From contig CALUUL010000002.1 of the NCBI GenBank assembly GCA_944323945.1, positions 17,313-81,312 on the forward strand: 64,000 bases of DNA. The letters are read 5' to 3'. This document shows, piece after piece, positions 34,733 to 45,088 of this stretch. The stretch is from Candidatus Gastranaerophilales bacterium. Lineage in GTDB: Bacteria; Cyanobacteriota; Vampirovibrionia; Gastranaerophilales; Gastranaerophilaceae. The notes beneath the pieces are model-generated. The model had not been told where the DNA came from. It was given only the letters and a program-made list of their open reading frames with translations, and did not search any database. Each line of letters starts with the position of its first letter. The first letter of the stretch is position 1. The translations under genes and the position numbers were made by a program.

Positions 34733-36305
34733 AATCAGACCATACTTTTTTATATTTATCTTCTAAATCACGAGTAAATTCAACTGCACTTTGTCTTAAA
34801 TCTGAAGCATTGATTTTTTCTCTCAATTCTTTTCTTAATTTTTCAAGTTTCTGTCTATCATTTGCCAAACTTACTGCTTTTTCTATATATTCATCGCCAC
34901 AAGAAGCATTCAGTTCATCCAAGCCAATTATATGATTTATTCGTCCAGCCCCCCTTGATTGCATTCCTTCACCCACTAATGTTATGGTTGGAACCCCCAT
35001 TAAGGCTGTTTCTATTGTTATGGACATTCCGCTAAAAGGATACGGATCTAAAGAAATATCTGCCAATGAATATGCTTTATAATGAGGATTATATTTTTTT
35101 GAACTAAAGATAACTCTATCCAAACATACTCCTCTTTTTTCAAGTTTTAATTTAAAATACTTTATCATATTTTTAGAAAGACGAGTTCTGTATATCAATA
35201 ACTTTGAATCGGGAACATTTTCAAGAATTTTAGACCATATATAAAAATTTGTATCATTAAATTTTGAAGTACAATTAAAACTTCCAAATGTAATATAACC
35301 ATTCGTTTTAAACGGACAATCTTGCACATCAGGCAGATTCTTTTCTGCAAAAATTTGATATCCTTTATCTAAATACAATGGTTTTTCTGTATATAAATAA
35401 GCTTTATCTTCCGGTATTGTATAACGATCAGTTAAAATATAATCTACTTCTTTCATTCCAAGTGTATTTAGATATCCTAAATATGATATGATTATTGGCG
35501 CAGGTTTATATAACATCGCATAAGTTTTTAAATGAGTATACCCACCTAAATCAATTAAAATATCTATTTTTTTATCATATATTAATTTTGCAATTCTTTT
35601 TTCATCAACCTTTGAAATATCAATCATTTCAAATCCAAGATTTTTTATTTTTTCAGTTGTCGAATCATTTTTTTCCGAGCCATTAAAAATAAAGAAATTA
35701 AACTCTTCTTTATTATGATTCTCCCATATTGGCAAAATATAATTCATCATTGTATGTGCATGACAATCCGATGAAAAATAACCAATATTTAACTTTTTAT
35801 TTGGTTCCTTCTTTTTATCTCTATGCTCATATTGAACTATATTTTTATATAAATTAGTACGAAGTTGTTCTACTTCATACTCTGATTCATCCTTAATATC
35901 CTGTTGATCATAAAATGAAGATTTCGTCATTGCAAAAAGCTTACAAGCAGAATCATACTTATTTAATTCTATATTTAAAGCTTTATTATGATAATCTATG
36001 CTTTTATCAGTATCAATATAATAATAAGAATGTGCCAAACGAGAAAAAACACTAACTTGCCCCTGTGGAAATACCTTTAAATACTCCTCGTAATAGTATG
36101 TTGATTTGTCTTTATCCTCTAGTTTGTAATAAGCATTTGCAAGTCTTATATATAAACCGGCTAAAACATTATTATCAAGTTTTTTAGACATTATAAGTGC
36201 TGTTTTATATATTTTAATTGCATCAACTATCTCATTCTTTTCATAAAGAGCTTGTCCTTCAGCTAACAGCTCTTGAAATGTTGTCTTTTTTGACCCGTTT
36301 GCCAA
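34716..36305 (-). CDS. TPR / O-GlcNAc transferase-like (GT41) protein
   Basis: A 529-residue protein. TPR-like helices occupy residues 10-135. From about 165 there is a GT41 catalytic domain: NIGYFSSDCHAHTMMNYILP, DILIDLGGYTHLKTYAM, ISYLGYLNTLGMKEVDY, FGSFNCTSKFNDTN, and SDISLDPYPFSGM-like with TIETALMGVPTITL. This is the SPINDLY/OGT layout. Probable start is TTG 36305, with AAAAGGAAAAG as ribosome site. It may glycosylate proteins; targets unknown. Confidence 0.85.
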   Translation of the reverse strand: MANGSKKTTFQELLAEGQALYEKNEIVDAIKIYKTALIMSKKLDNNVLAGLYIRLANAYYKLEDKDKSTYYYEEYLKVFPQGQVSVFSRLAHSYYYIDTDKSIDYHNKALNIELNKYDSACKLFAMTKSSFYDQQDIKDESEYEVEQLRTNLYKNIVQYEHRDKKKEPNKKLNIGYFSSDCHAHTMMNYILPIWENHNKEEFNFFIFNGSEKNDSTTEKIKNLGFEMIDISKVDEKRIAKLIYDKKIDILIDLGGYTHLKTYAMLYKPAPIIISYLGYLNTLGMKEVDYILTDRYTIPEDKAYLYTEKPLYLDKGYQIFAEKNLPDVQDCPFKTNGYITFGSFNCTSKFNDTNFYIWSKILENVPDSKLLIYRTRLSKNMIKYFKLKLEKRGVCLDRVIFSSKKYNPHYKAYSLADISLDPYPFSGMSITIETALMGVPTITLVGEGMQSRGAGRINHIIGLDELNASCGDEYIEKAVSLANDRQKLEKLRKELREKINASDLRQSAVEFTRDLEDKYKKVWSDFINSP

Positions 36306-36317
36306 TTTCTTTTCCTT

Positions 36318-37331
36318 TTACTTAGAGCTTAAATTATATTCTTCTTCTTGCTTTAACTTTCTATTCATTAACTTATTTAGAACTTCATCAGGTGTAATAT
36401 CAGTATAAACAGCTTCATATATTGCTGATGATACAGGCACTTCAACACCAAGTTTTTGAGCAAGTTCACATAGTGCTTTTGATGTTTTTACTCCTTCAGC
36501 AACAGACCCTAATTCATTTAAAATATCATTTATTTTTTTGCCTTTACCCAACATTGAACCAACAGTGAAATTTCTGCTAAAAGGACTTGAACACGTAGCA
36601 ATTAAATCCCCCATGCCTGATAAACCATATAAAGTAGAAGGTTTAGCACCAAGTGCAACGCTCACTCTAACAATTTCAGCCATACCTCTTGTTAATAGAG
36701 AACCTCTGCAATTATCACCTAACTTCATCGCATCAGCGAAACCTGAAGCAATAGCGATAACGTTTTTTAGACTGCCTCCAAGTTCAACACCTATAACATC
36801 AGAGTTTGTATATAATCTGAATTTTGACGGAACACTACAATGTTTTTGTACAAATTCTGCCGCTTTAATATCATCACTTGCAACAGAAGCTGCAGTCGGA
36901 CATCCGTTTAATATTTCTTTTGCCAATGTTGGACCTGATAATATAACTAATTTAGAATCAGGCAGTTCATCCTTTATAACTTCAGACATTCTTTTTAACG
37001 AAGGTAACTCCAATCCTTTCGAAAGATTAACCAAAATTTGGTTATCTTTTAATCCCAAAGTTTTTAATTGTTGGCAAACAGGACGAATACCCGATGTTGC
37101 TACAACAAGAAAAATTATTTCTGCACCATCCACTGCCTTTTGTAAATCGTCGGTAATTTCAACTTTTTTATCCAATTGAACTGTTAAAGGTTTTGTAGTT
37201 CTTTTATATTCTTTTAACTCATCGGATAAATCCTGACTTCTGCCCCATACACAAATTTCATCAAAATTGTTATTCAGAAGCCAAGCAATGGTTAATCCCC
37301 AACATCCGGGTCCTAAAACAGTTAACTTCAT
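36318..37331 (-). CDS. gpsA: glycerol-3-phosphate dehydrogenase [NAD(P)+]
   Basis: Makes sn-glycerol-3-phosphate for phospholipids. A 337-residue protein: GPGCWGLTIAWLL is the dinucleotide loop (GxGxxG with one changed position), LSKGLE and GPTLAKE are substrate loops, and ELGGSLKNVIAIASG and SPFSRNFTVG are catalytic segments. ATG 37331 has a strong GGAGG site. Confidence 0.95.
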   Translation of the reverse strand: MKLTVLGPGCWGLTIAWLLNNNFDEICVWGRSQDLSDELKEYKRTTKPLTVQLDKKVEITDDLQKAVDGAEIIFLVVATSGIRPVCQQLKTLGLKDNQILVNLSKGLELPSLKRMSEVIKDELPDSKLVILSGPTLAKEILNGCPTAASVASDDIKAAEFVQKHCSVPSKFRLYTNSDVIGVELGGSLKNVIAIASGFADAMKLGDNCRGSLLTRGMAEIVRVSVALGAKPSTLYGLSGMGDLIATCSSPFSRNFTVGSMLGKGKKINDILNELGSVAEGVKTSKALCELAQKLGVEVPVSSAIYEAVYTDITPDEVLNKLMNRKLKQEEEYNLSSK

Positions 37332-37379
37332 ATATACCTCCGATTATATCTATAAACTATATTTTATTATACACTACAC

Positions 37380-38837
37380 TTACGCAAAAACTTTCCTTGC
37401 TTCTTCCCTATCATCAAAATGAATTGTTTCATTCTTTAAAATTTGGTAATCTTCATGTCCTTTACCTGCAATTACAATTACATCTTCCGGATTTGAAATA
37501 GACTTTAAAAATTTAATTGCAAGCCCTCTATCCGGTTCAACAAATATTCTTTGAGTATCTACAGTTCTAATTCCTGTCATTATGTCTGAAATAATCAATT
37601 GCGGATCTTCACTTCTTGGATTATCCGATGTAACAATAACTTTATCTGATAATTCATCTGCAATTTTACCCATTTTAGGTCTTTTGGTAGTGTCTCTATC
37701 TCCACCACAACCAAACAAACAAATCAATTTAGATGTTTTCGGGGTTAGTTCTCTTGCAGCTTTCAAAACATTTTCTAATCCATCCGGAGTATGTGCATAA
37801 TCAACAATTACCAATGGTTTTTTACTTACAATTTCAAATCTGCCGGCTACACTTTTTGTATTCTCCAATGCTTTTATTATAATCCTATAATCTACTCCCA
37901 TAGCAATGGCTGCTGCAAATGCAGCTAAAGCATTATATACACTGAACATACCATTCAAATGCAAGTTCATTTTTTCTTTTTTATCTTCAAATACAACCGT
38001 CAATTTTGCACCATCTACAGAAAAATCAATGTCTTCTGCTCTCACATCAGCATCATTTTTTACTCCATATGTTAATAACTTAACATTTTTGGGAACTACT
38101 GAGATAAAATCATAAGCATATTCATCATCAGCATTAATAACAGCAAAAGCACCCTCTTTTAAATTTTCGAATAAAATTGCTTTTGCCTTAAAATAATTTC
38201 TCATCGTTATATGATAATCCAAATGGTCCTGCGTTAAATTAGTAAATACAGCTCCATCAAAATCACAACAACCAACTCTTTTTTGCTCTAAAGAATGAGA
38301 ACTTACTTCCATTACTACATTCTTTATTCCCTTATCTGCCATTAAACGTAAATCTCGTTGTAATTCAGGTGGCTGAGGCGTTGTATGTTTAGCTTCTTTA
38401 TAGTCATCTGTACTTGAAAGTTTGTAACCTAAAGTACCTATCAATGCACATTTTTGATTATTTTCCTCGATTATTCGCTGTATCAAATGAGTTACTGTTG
38501 TTTTACCATTTGTTCCTGTAACACCAATTAAATTAAGTTCTTTTGATGGTTCATTATAAAAAGCTGCTGCAATTTGAGCCATTGTTCGTTTTGTATCAGG
38601 AACAATAATTTGAGGAACATTAATATCAAGTTCTTCTTCACAAAACAAAGCCAATGCACCTTTTTCAACTGCTGATTTTGCATATTTATGCCCATCTGAC
38701 ACTTCACCTTTTATACAAATAAACAAATCCCTTGCTTTTGTTAAAAGTGAATTATATGAAAGTCCTTCAATTTCCACATCTTCAAAATTTTTTGTTTTAT
38801 ATTTTTCAAGAAGTCTTACAACTTTACTTAACAACAT
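37380..38837 (-). CDS. murE: UDP-MurNAc-tripeptide synthetase MurE
   Basis: Adds the third stem-peptide residue in peptidoglycan synthesis. A 485-residue Mur ligase: GVTGTNGKTTVTHLI ATP loop, HTTPQPPELQRDLR substrate strand, and DNPRSEDP, the motif linked to meso-diaminopimelate selection. Last gene of the rsmH-ftsL-ftsI-murE run. Confidence 0.96.
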   Translation of the reverse strand: MLLSKVVRLLEKYKTKNFEDVEIEGLSYNSLLTKARDLFICIKGEVSDGHKYAKSAVEKGALALFCEEELDINVPQIIVPDTKRTMAQIAAAFYNEPSKELNLIGVTGTNGKTTVTHLIQRIIEENNQKCALIGTLGYKLSSTDDYKEAKHTTPQPPELQRDLRLMADKGIKNVVMEVSSHSLEQKRVGCCDFDGAVFTNLTQDHLDYHITMRNYFKAKAILFENLKEGAFAVINADDEYAYDFISVVPKNVKLLTYGVKNDADVRAEDIDFSVDGAKLTVVFEDKKEKMNLHLNGMFSVYNALAAFAAAIAMGVDYRIIIKALENTKSVAGRFEIVSKKPLVIVDYAHTPDGLENVLKAARELTPKTSKLICLFGCGGDRDTTKRPKMGKIADELSDKVIVTSDNPRSEDPQLIISDIMTGIRTVDTQRIFVEPDRGLAIKFLKSISNPEDVIVIAGKGHEDYQILKNETIHFDDREEARKVFA

Positions 38838-38852
38838 TTCAATATTCCTCTT

Positions 38853-40574
38853 CTATTCATTTTCAACTTTTTTATCAGGTGCAATATTTAATATTCTTGC
38901 ACATTGATTTGCAACTTCTTTAAATATTGGAGCCGCAACTGTATTTCCCCAAACAGGACCTCCAGCACTAGCTGAATCCACTACTACATATATTAATATT
39001 TGAGGATTGCTTGCAGGCAAATATCCAATAACAGAAGCATACAATGCATTTGAATACCCTTTTTTATTTTCCATCGGTTTTTTTGATGTACCTGTTTTTC
39101 CTGCAACTGTATACTTTTCAAGATTAATATATGATTTTGAATTAGCAACACTTTGTGCTAAGAGTTGCGTAACAACTCTAGCCGTTTCAGGACTAATAGC
39201 TTGTATTCTCTCTATTTTTTCTGCTTCTTCTTCAGGAGAATATTTTATTACATGAGGAGTAACACGAACTCCATCATTAGCCAAAGCACTTACAGCACTT
39301 ACCATTTGCATTGCTGTAACTGAAGCTCCATAGCCATAACCCATAGTTGCCTGCCTTGATTTATCCCATTTAAAAGGTTTCGGTAATAATCCTGAAGATT
39401 CACCATTTAAATCAATTCCACTTTTTTTACCTATACCAAGTTTAGACAATATTGTGTAAAATTCACCAGGCGTCATCATTAACGCTATATTTGCACTACC
39501 AACATTACTTGAGTGTTCTAATAAATATACCAAACTAATCATACCCGGATTTGGATGTTTATTATAATCATAGTTTTGTATAGTCCAATTACCAAGTTTC
39601 ATTTTTCCGGTGTCCAAAATCTTAGTCCAAGGCTTAATTTTACCGGTTTCAATCCCAGCCGCAACAGTTAATGTTTTAAATGTAGAACCTGGAGGATATA
39701 CATCAGATAATGTCCAATTTTTCAAAGTTATAGCTGAAGTCTTTTTATAATTGTTAGGATTATATCTTGGATAAACTGCATAACCTAAAATTTCACCATT
39801 TTTAGGATTCATGACAATTACAGCACCACGTGACGCTTTTTTCTCATTAATCATATTTAGAAGCTCACGCTCACATACATGTTGAATTGCAGAATCAATT
39901 GTAAGTGTTACTGTTTCTCCAATCTGAGGAGTTGACGCCAATACTGGATCTGTATCCATATCATAAATAATATCGCCTCGAGGTGTTCGTTGTACTTTTA
40001 CCTTATTATCAACCTTTTCCAGTTTTTCTTTTGCAGTCAATTCAACACCTGATGCTGTATCTGCATCCGGATTATAATACCCTATAATATGTGCTGCAAG
40101 CTCATCTTGAGGATATACTCTTTCATTTTTTTTATCCAGACTTACTTCTCTTAGACCAAGTTTTTTTATCTGTTCTGCAGTAGTTCTATCTACATCTTTT
40201 TTTAATAATATTACTGTGGCACCTTTATTGATACTATTAATAATAGTATTTTTATCTAAATTCAAAAACGGAGAAAGTTTTTCTGCTAATTCTTCCGGAG
40301 TATTATCAAAATACTCTCTATGAGCATATACATTATAGGAACTTTGATCAGTGGCCAATCTTACTCCATTTCTATCAACAATTTGACCTCTCATTACAAA
40401 ATTCTTACTATATCTCTGACTTTTTGCTCTTGGTTTATAATGCCTTACATCGACTATCTGCAGAAGAAATAAATAGATAATAGAAACAAAAAACAATCCT
40501 AATAAAAAAACATGTGCTATCTTAATTCGCACTTCTACTTGTTTTATTTTGTCTTTTTCATTTCTTTCTCTCAT
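38853..40574 (-). CDS. ftsI: FtsI/PBP2-type transpeptidase (class B)
   Basis: A 573-residue septal or elongation transpeptidase. It has an N-terminal anchor (about 18-40), a dimerisation domain, and a catalytic domain with SxxK (PPGSTFKTL), SSN (EHSSNVGS) and KTG (AGKTGTSKKP). The position between ftsL and murE argues for the division-specific FtsI. Convincing ribosome site absent; GGGATT lies about 9 nt upstream. Confidence 0.93.
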   Translation of the reverse strand: MRERNEKDKIKQVEVRIKIAHVFLLGLFFVSIIYLFLLQIVDVRHYKPRAKSQRYSKNFVMRGQIVDRNGVRLATDQSSYNVYAHREYFDNTPEELAEKLSPFLNLDKNTIINSINKGATVILLKKDVDRTTAEQIKKLGLREVSLDKKNERVYPQDELAAHIIGYYNPDADTASGVELTAKEKLEKVDNKVKVQRTPRGDIIYDMDTDPVLASTPQIGETVTLTIDSAIQHVCERELLNMINEKKASRGAVIVMNPKNGEILGYAVYPRYNPNNYKKTSAITLKNWTLSDVYPPGSTFKTLTVAAGIETGKIKPWTKILDTGKMKLGNWTIQNYDYNKHPNPGMISLVYLLEHSSNVGSANIALMMTPGEFYTILSKLGIGKKSGIDLNGESSGLLPKPFKWDKSRQATMGYGYGASVTAMQMVSAVSALANDGVRVTPHVIKYSPEEEAEKIERIQAISPETARVVTQLLAQSVANSKSYINLEKYTVAGKTGTSKKPMENKKGYSNALYASVIGYLPASNPQILIYVVVDSASAGGPVWGNTVAAPIFKEVANQCARILNIAPDKKVENE

Positions 40575-40641
40575 ACAAAAAATCCCTAAAGACAGGGTAA
40601 CATATTATTTAAATTGTTTAAACAATTTAACTTAACTTAAT

Positions 40642-41088
40642 CTAATAGCCTATTGACCAACTGTAATTAACAGGAATTGGTTTGATTTTTGGAACAGATA
40701 CAACACTAACTGCGGGTATTTCTATAACTTTTTTTGCTGTGTCCAATGTAGAATTCCCTTGTATTATTGCATCAACTCTATTAAATGAATGCATATTATC
40801 TATCTTATTTTGCAACTCAATATTCTCATTGCTTAATGAAACTATTTCTCTTGTCAAATTATTCATAGTTTTTTGACCATCAGATACAAAATAATAACTA
40901 ACCAAAGATAAAAGAACCAAAAGCAACAATATAGAACTTAATAGCTTATTTATTTTCTCTATAGAAGAATTTGCATTTATAATTCTAGGGAAACGTCCAT
41001 ATATAACCGGACTAGTAACTGTATTTTGTATAATTTGCTGTCCGTATATATAAGTACTATCAATATATTTTATTGAACTTCTGCTCAA
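40642..41088 (-). CDS. ftsL: FtsL-like division protein
   Basis: A 148-residue single-pass protein: a cytosolic N-terminus of about 48 residues, a membrane helix near 50-70, then a coiled-coil (LTREIVSLSNENIELQNKI) typical of FtsL, and a Val/Pro-rich C-terminus. FtsL sequence is poorly conserved, so the name relies on size, topology and location between rsmH and ftsI. The start is probably TTG 41088, 7 nt after GGGGAG. Confidence 0.72.
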   Translation of the reverse strand: MSRSSIKYIDSTYIYGQQIIQNTVTSPVIYGRFPRIINANSSIEKINKLLSSILLLLVLLSLVSYYFVSDGQKTMNNLTREIVSLSNENIELQNKIDNMHSFNRVDAIIQGNSTLDTAKKVIEIPAVSVVSVPKIKPIPVNYSWSIGY

Positions 41089-41109
41089 TGGATGTCTCCC
41101 CTTTAATTA

Positions 41110-42039
41110 TTATTTATTTATTCTTCTTGCAACTCTTAGTTTTGCCGATCTTGAAGGCGGGTTGATTTTAATTTCTTCTTCACTTGCTGTAATAGGTTTC
41201 TTATTTACCAATTCAAGCAAAGGAGGATTATAACAAAACACCCCATCTTGTCCTCCCCATTCTCTAGAATAGTATCTAAAAATATTTTTAACTATTCTAT
41301 CTTCCAAAGAATGGAATGTTACTACTGATAGTATAGCACCATTTCCCAATAATGTAAGCACATCATTTAAAGTATTTTTTATATTGTCAAGTTCATGATT
41401 AACTTCGATTCTTATTGCTTGAAATACTCTTGTTGCCGGATGAATTTTTGATTTTATTCTCGGAGTTGCTTCAAATATAATATCTACAAGCTCTTTCGTT
41501 GTTTCTATTTTATTTTTTTTTCTCATTTCTACTATTTTTTTTGCAATCCTTTTGGAAAACCTTTCTTCACCATATTCACTGAATATTCTGACTAATTCAT
41601 CTTCTTTATAATCATTAACAACATCATAGGCTGTAAAATTAGCTGTCTGGTTAAACCTCATGTCTAATTTTGAATCACTAAAAAAGCTGAAACCACGCTC
41701 TTTCGAAGTCAACTGTGGAATTGATGCACCTAAATCAAAAACTATTCCTCCTGTAATTTCTTTTATGTTATTTTCGGCTAAATATTTCTTAATGTTTGTA
41801 TAAGAATCATTTACAATCCTTAAATTTTCGTAACCTTTTAATCTCCTGGTAGCCGCAGAAATCGCATCAATATCTACATCAAAAGAAATCAATTTGCCAC
41901 TTGGAGAAATTTTTTGCAAAATAAGCTCACTATAACCTCCACCTCCAAGAGTGGCATCAACATATAGTTTCCCATCCCTACAATCAAGAGCTTCTACAGC
42001 TTCTTTTAACATTACAGGATAATGTTTATATTCCTGCAT
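41110..42039 (-). CDS. rsmH: 16S rRNA m4C1402 methyltransferase
   Basis: RsmH/MraW methylates 16S rRNA position 1402. A 309-residue protein with YVDATLGGGGYSELIL (SAM site) and SVVTFHSLEDRIVKN near the C-terminus. ATG 42039, with GGGG ahead, is preferred to a TTG 12 nt upstream. First gene of the division/cell-wall cluster. Confidence 0.96.
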   Translation of the reverse strand: MQEYKHYPVMLKEAVEALDCRDGKLYVDATLGGGGYSELILQKISPSGKLISFDVDIDAISAATRRLKGYENLRIVNDSYTNIKKYLAENNIKEITGGIVFDLGASIPQLTSKERGFSFFSDSKLDMRFNQTANFTAYDVVNDYKEDELVRIFSEYGEERFSKRIAKKIVEMRKKNKIETTKELVDIIFEATPRIKSKIHPATRVFQAIRIEVNHELDNIKNTLNDVLTLLGNGAILSVVTFHSLEDRIVKNIFRYYSREWGGQDGVFCYNPPLLELVNKKPITASEEEIKINPPSRSAKLRVARRINK

Positions 42040-42144
42040 TATTGTCCCCAATTAAAAATCTTCTGAAATTATTTTACAATCAAAAATAATATAAATAATA
42101 AATATTAAAAAGTATTTTTAACAATATTTAAAAATTAGCCGAGA

Positions 42145-43227
42145 TTAATTAATCTCAGCTAATTTTTCTAATTTTAGCTTTTGGTCATGAGCCATTAATA
42201 GACCAATTAATTCATCCAAGTCACCATCAATGACAGTCCAAACATTAAGGTTCTGTCCAATTCTATGATCGGTAAGCCGTCCTTGAGGGAAGTTATATGT
42301 TCTTATACGTTCACTTCTATCACCTGTACCAACTTGAGAACGTCTTAAGTCGGTAACTTCTTTCATCTGCTTTTGAACTTCCATATCATAAAGTTTTGCT
42401 TTCAGTATTTGCAAAGCTCTTTCCTTATTTTGAAGTTGTGAACGCTCTTCAGTACAGAAAATCATTATACCTGTCGGTTTATGGAACACCCTGGCAGCAG
42501 TTTCAACTTTATTTACATTTTGACCGCCGGCTCCACCGCTTCTTGCAGTTGTAATTTCAATATCATTCATGTTTAATTCAACTTCAACATCATCAACCTC
42601 AGGCATAACAGCAACTGTTGCAGTTGATGTATGAACTCTTCCTTGAGATTCTGTTGCAGGAACTCTTTGCACCCTATGAACGCCTGACTCATATTTCAAC
42701 TTAGAATAAATACTATCTCCTTTAATTGAAATAATAACTTCAGAGACACCACCTGCTTCACAATCTGTTTTAGACAGTATTTGAGTTTGCCATCCTTGTT
42801 TATCTGCGTATCTTAAATACATTCTCATCAAATCACCGGCAAAAATATTAGCCTCATCACCACCTGCTGAACCTCTGATTTCGAGCATAATATCTTTATC
42901 ATCCATAGGATCTCGAGGTAATAAAAGAACTTTCATCTTTTCTTTAAGTTCTTCCATTTTCTTTTCATTTGCAGATATTTCATCGTGTAAAAATTCACGC
43001 ATTGATTCATCCGACTCATTCTTCAATAGTTCTTGAGCGTCTTTAACTGCAGTATCAGCATCTTTCCAGGCGTGATATGTTTCTACAGTTTCTTCCATTG
43101 CCTTTCTCTGTTTAGAAAGAGTTTTAAATCTGTTATAATCTTGTATAACTTCAGGGTCTGATAATATCTGCCCCAATTCAATATACTTACTTTCTATCTG
43201 TAAAATTTTATCTAACATATCTTTCAT
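42145..43227 (-). CDS. prfA: peptide chain release factor 1
   Basis: Recognises UAA/UAG stop codons. A 360-residue protein with the PxT anticodon-like tripeptide (VPATESQGR) and the GGQ loop ([13 protein letters not shown]). Start ATG 43227 has an AGAGGAT site formed by the end of thyX, 5 nt away. The prmC gene that methylates this GGQ glutamine is at the right end of the window. Confidence 0.96.
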   Translation of the reverse strand: MKDMLDKILQIESKYIELGQILSDPEVIQDYNRFKTLSKQRKAMEETVETYHAWKDADTAVKDAQELLKNESDESMREFLHDEISANEKKMEELKEKMKVLLLPRDPMDDKDIMLEIRGSAGGDEANIFAGDLMRMYLRYADKQGWQTQILSKTDCEAGGVSEVIISIKGDSIYSKLKYESGVHRVQRVPATESQGRVHTSTATVAVMPEVDDVEVELNMNDIEITTARSGGAGGQNVNKVETAARVFHKPTGIMIFCTEERSQLQNKERALQILKAKLYDMEVQKQMKEVTDLRRSQVGTGDRSERIRTYNFPQGRLTDHRIGQNLNVWTVIDGDLDELIGLLMAHDQKLKLEKLAEIN

Positions 43228-43232
43228 AATAA

Positions 43233-43931
43233 CTATCCTCTTGTTGGCATTCTTCCGCAAGATTTATCTTCATCACAAAAACCAAATCTTTCACACTTTG
43301 GAACAAGATAATCTTTTAGCCAAGGTTCTTCCTCTATTAATGCATCGCACATTCTTTTTACTAGGATTCTAATTTCTTTTTGTGCTCTTGTGCACAATCT
43401 TAAATTTGCAAGATGAATAAGTTCTCTTAAATTAAGACTTGCAACCATAGATGTCGATGCTGCATTAGGTAATACCGCTCTGGCATCTTCCGCAGGTATT
43501 CCTGCTTCTGTAAGTTCCAAATAAAACTCTGATATTTTCCCCATAAAATCATCAAACTTTTGTTTTAATTCGGGATTATTTTCAATAGTATCAGGTGTCA
43601 GGTATTCGAATTGACCTTTTTCCTTAACATACCTTTGAGATTTTTGAGAAAAAGACATGTGTCTGTGTCTAACAAGTTGATGTGAACAAGCTCGTGATAT
43701 ATTACTTATTGCAAAACTAACCTGAATATGTTCAATAGTCGAGTAATGTCCTGAAGAAACAACTCTGCTAATTAACTTTAACATTTTTTCTTCGTCTTGA
43801 GCCGAATCACAGTCATAAATATTTAACGGAGAGTCAGCACTATAGCAAGTTCTGCAAGCAGTATAAATCGTTTTTAAAATATTCTGAGGTTTTGAAATTA
43901 ATCTTACCTGTGCAAATTTATCTTTATCCAT
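43233..43931 (-). CDS. thyX: flavin-dependent thymidylate synthase
   Basis: Makes dTMP using FAD and methylene-THF. A 232-residue protein; the ThyX motif [14 protein letters not shown] is present, and [10 protein letters not shown] is a conserved C-terminal segment. It has a strong GGAGGGG site. A ThyX-type enzyme instead of ThyA agrees with an anaerobic lifestyle. Confidence 0.96.
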   Translation of the reverse strand: MDKDKFAQVRLISKPQNILKTIYTACRTCYSADSPLNIYDCDSAQDEEKMLKLISRVVSSGHYSTIEHIQVSFAISNISRACSHQLVRHRHMSFSQKSQRYVKEKGQFEYLTPDTIENNPELKQKFDDFMGKISEFYLELTEAGIPAEDARAVLPNAASTSMVASLNLRELIHLANLRLCTRAQKEIRILVKRMCDALIEEEPWLKDYLVPKCERFGFCDEDKSCGRMPTRG

Positions 43932-43956
43932 ATTGCCCCTCCGTTATATGAAAAAA

Positions 43957-43974
43957 CCCACCTTTTGAGCGGGT
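43957..43974 (-). terminator. second terminator between rpmE and thyX
   Basis: An ACCCGC...GTGGGT hairpin on the minus strand followed by TTTTTT, directly upstream of the thyX ribosome site. Confidence 0.6.
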
Positions 43975-43983
43975 ATAAAAAAT

Positions 43984-44012
43984 CTGTGCTTGTATAAAAA
44001 ATACAAGCACAG
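43984..44012 (-). terminator. rpmE terminator
   Basis: A 12-bp perfect stem, CTGTGCTTGTAT with its complement, followed on the minus strand by ATTTTTTAT. It is 6 nt after the rpmE stop. Confidence 0.9.
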
Positions 44013-44018
44013 TAAAAA

Positions 44019-44219
44019 CTATTTTTGTTGATAACGTTTTTTGAATTTTTCAATTCTACCTTCTGTATCAACAATTTTTTGATTTCCTGTATAGAATGGA
44101 TGACAATTGTTACAAATTTCAACTGTTAGATTTTCTACAACAGAACCTGTTTCAATTTCATTACCACATACACATTTTATAACCGTCTTCTTGTAATCTG
44201 GATGTATTCCTTTTTTCAT
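44019..44219 (-). CDS. rpmE: 50S ribosomal protein L31
   Basis: A 66-residue zinc-binding L31 (C+ form): [11 protein letters not shown] and [12 protein letters not shown] supply four cysteines. I use ATG 44219, 9 nt from GAGG, rather than the ATG 6 nt earlier that is too close to the site. Monocistronic, ending in a strong hairpin. Confidence 0.96.
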   Translation of the reverse strand: MKKGIHPDYKKTVIKCVCGNEIETGSVVENLTVEICNNCHPFYTGNQKIVDTEGRIEKFKKRYQQK

Positions 44220-44401
44220 TTTCATTTACCTCAATATCTTTTCTTTAGCTATAGAATTATATACACCTAAAAAATTTATATCAAGTAATGTTTAATTTTT
44301 TACGTTCAAAAACGTAACAATTTTTCAATATTTTTGTAAAAATACACTATAATTTATGTAATAAACTACTATAATAAATATGAAAGGCAGAATATAATTA
44401 T

Positions 44402-44968
44402 ATGAGGAATGGATTTACATTAGCTGAAGTACTTATTACTCTTACTGTGATTGGCATAGTTTGTGCAGTTACAATACCAATGTTAAATAACGCAAAACCA
44501 GATAGAGATAAAGTAATATATAAAAAAGCGATATATAGCATTGGTGAAGTTATGAAAAAAACAATAGAGGATCCAACTTCTAAGTTATCTGCAAAGTACT
44601 GGGCAGATGAAAATTTATCAGAAGATGCATTCTGCGAAGCTTTTGCAAAAATATTGAACACCTCTGGAAAAATTATGTGCAACAATACATCTTCTTACAA
44701 CAATCCAAACATTATAACAACTGATGGAATAAAATTCTGGGGATTAGAAGGTAAAGTTCATAGTTTAGAAGAAGGAAATAAAGTAAAAGCAAGAACAATA
44801 TATATTGAAAGAATGCTTACCTCAAAAGAAAAAAATCTTCTTTCAAAAAAAAGAGATTCTTATCATGTAGACCCAGGCTTAAAAGTTCAAGTATTATATA
44901 ATGGAAGAATACGAATTCCAGAAACTGATGAATGGGAATATGAAAATACATTAGCAAATAAAATTTAA
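44402..44968 (+). CDS. type IV pilin-like prepilin protein
   Basis: A 188-residue protein with a short class III leader ending in G, then FTLAEVLITLTVIGIVCAV (helix with Glu at +5), and a C-terminal globular domain with four cysteines. DGIKFWGLEGK is shared with the next gene. A prepilin peptidase would cut after Gly4. It could be a minor pilin or a pseudopilin. No pilus assembly genes lie next to it. Confidence 0.85.
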   Translation: MRNGFTLAEVLITLTVIGIVCAVTIPMLNNAKPDRDKVIYKKAIYSIGEVMKKTIEDPTSKLSAKYWADENLSEDAFCEAFAKILNTSGKIMCNNTSSYNNPNIITTDGIKFWGLEGKVHSLEEGNKVKARTIYIERMLTSKEKNLLSKKRDSYHVDPGLKVQVLYNGRIRIPETDEWEYENTLANKI

Positions 44969-45088
44969 AGTTTTCAACAAAAAATTGTTATTTTTTTGTC
45001 ATAAAATGAATTAAAAATGCTAACATGTGGTATTATATTAGTAGTATATAAATAAAAGTTACTTAATGTGAGTATAAGGAAAAAATAA

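Noticed and set aside
36538..37179. 213-residue plus-strand ORF
   Set aside because: It lies fully antisense to gpsA, whose protein has clear dehydrogenase motifs. The ORF has no ribosome site and no recognisable domain.
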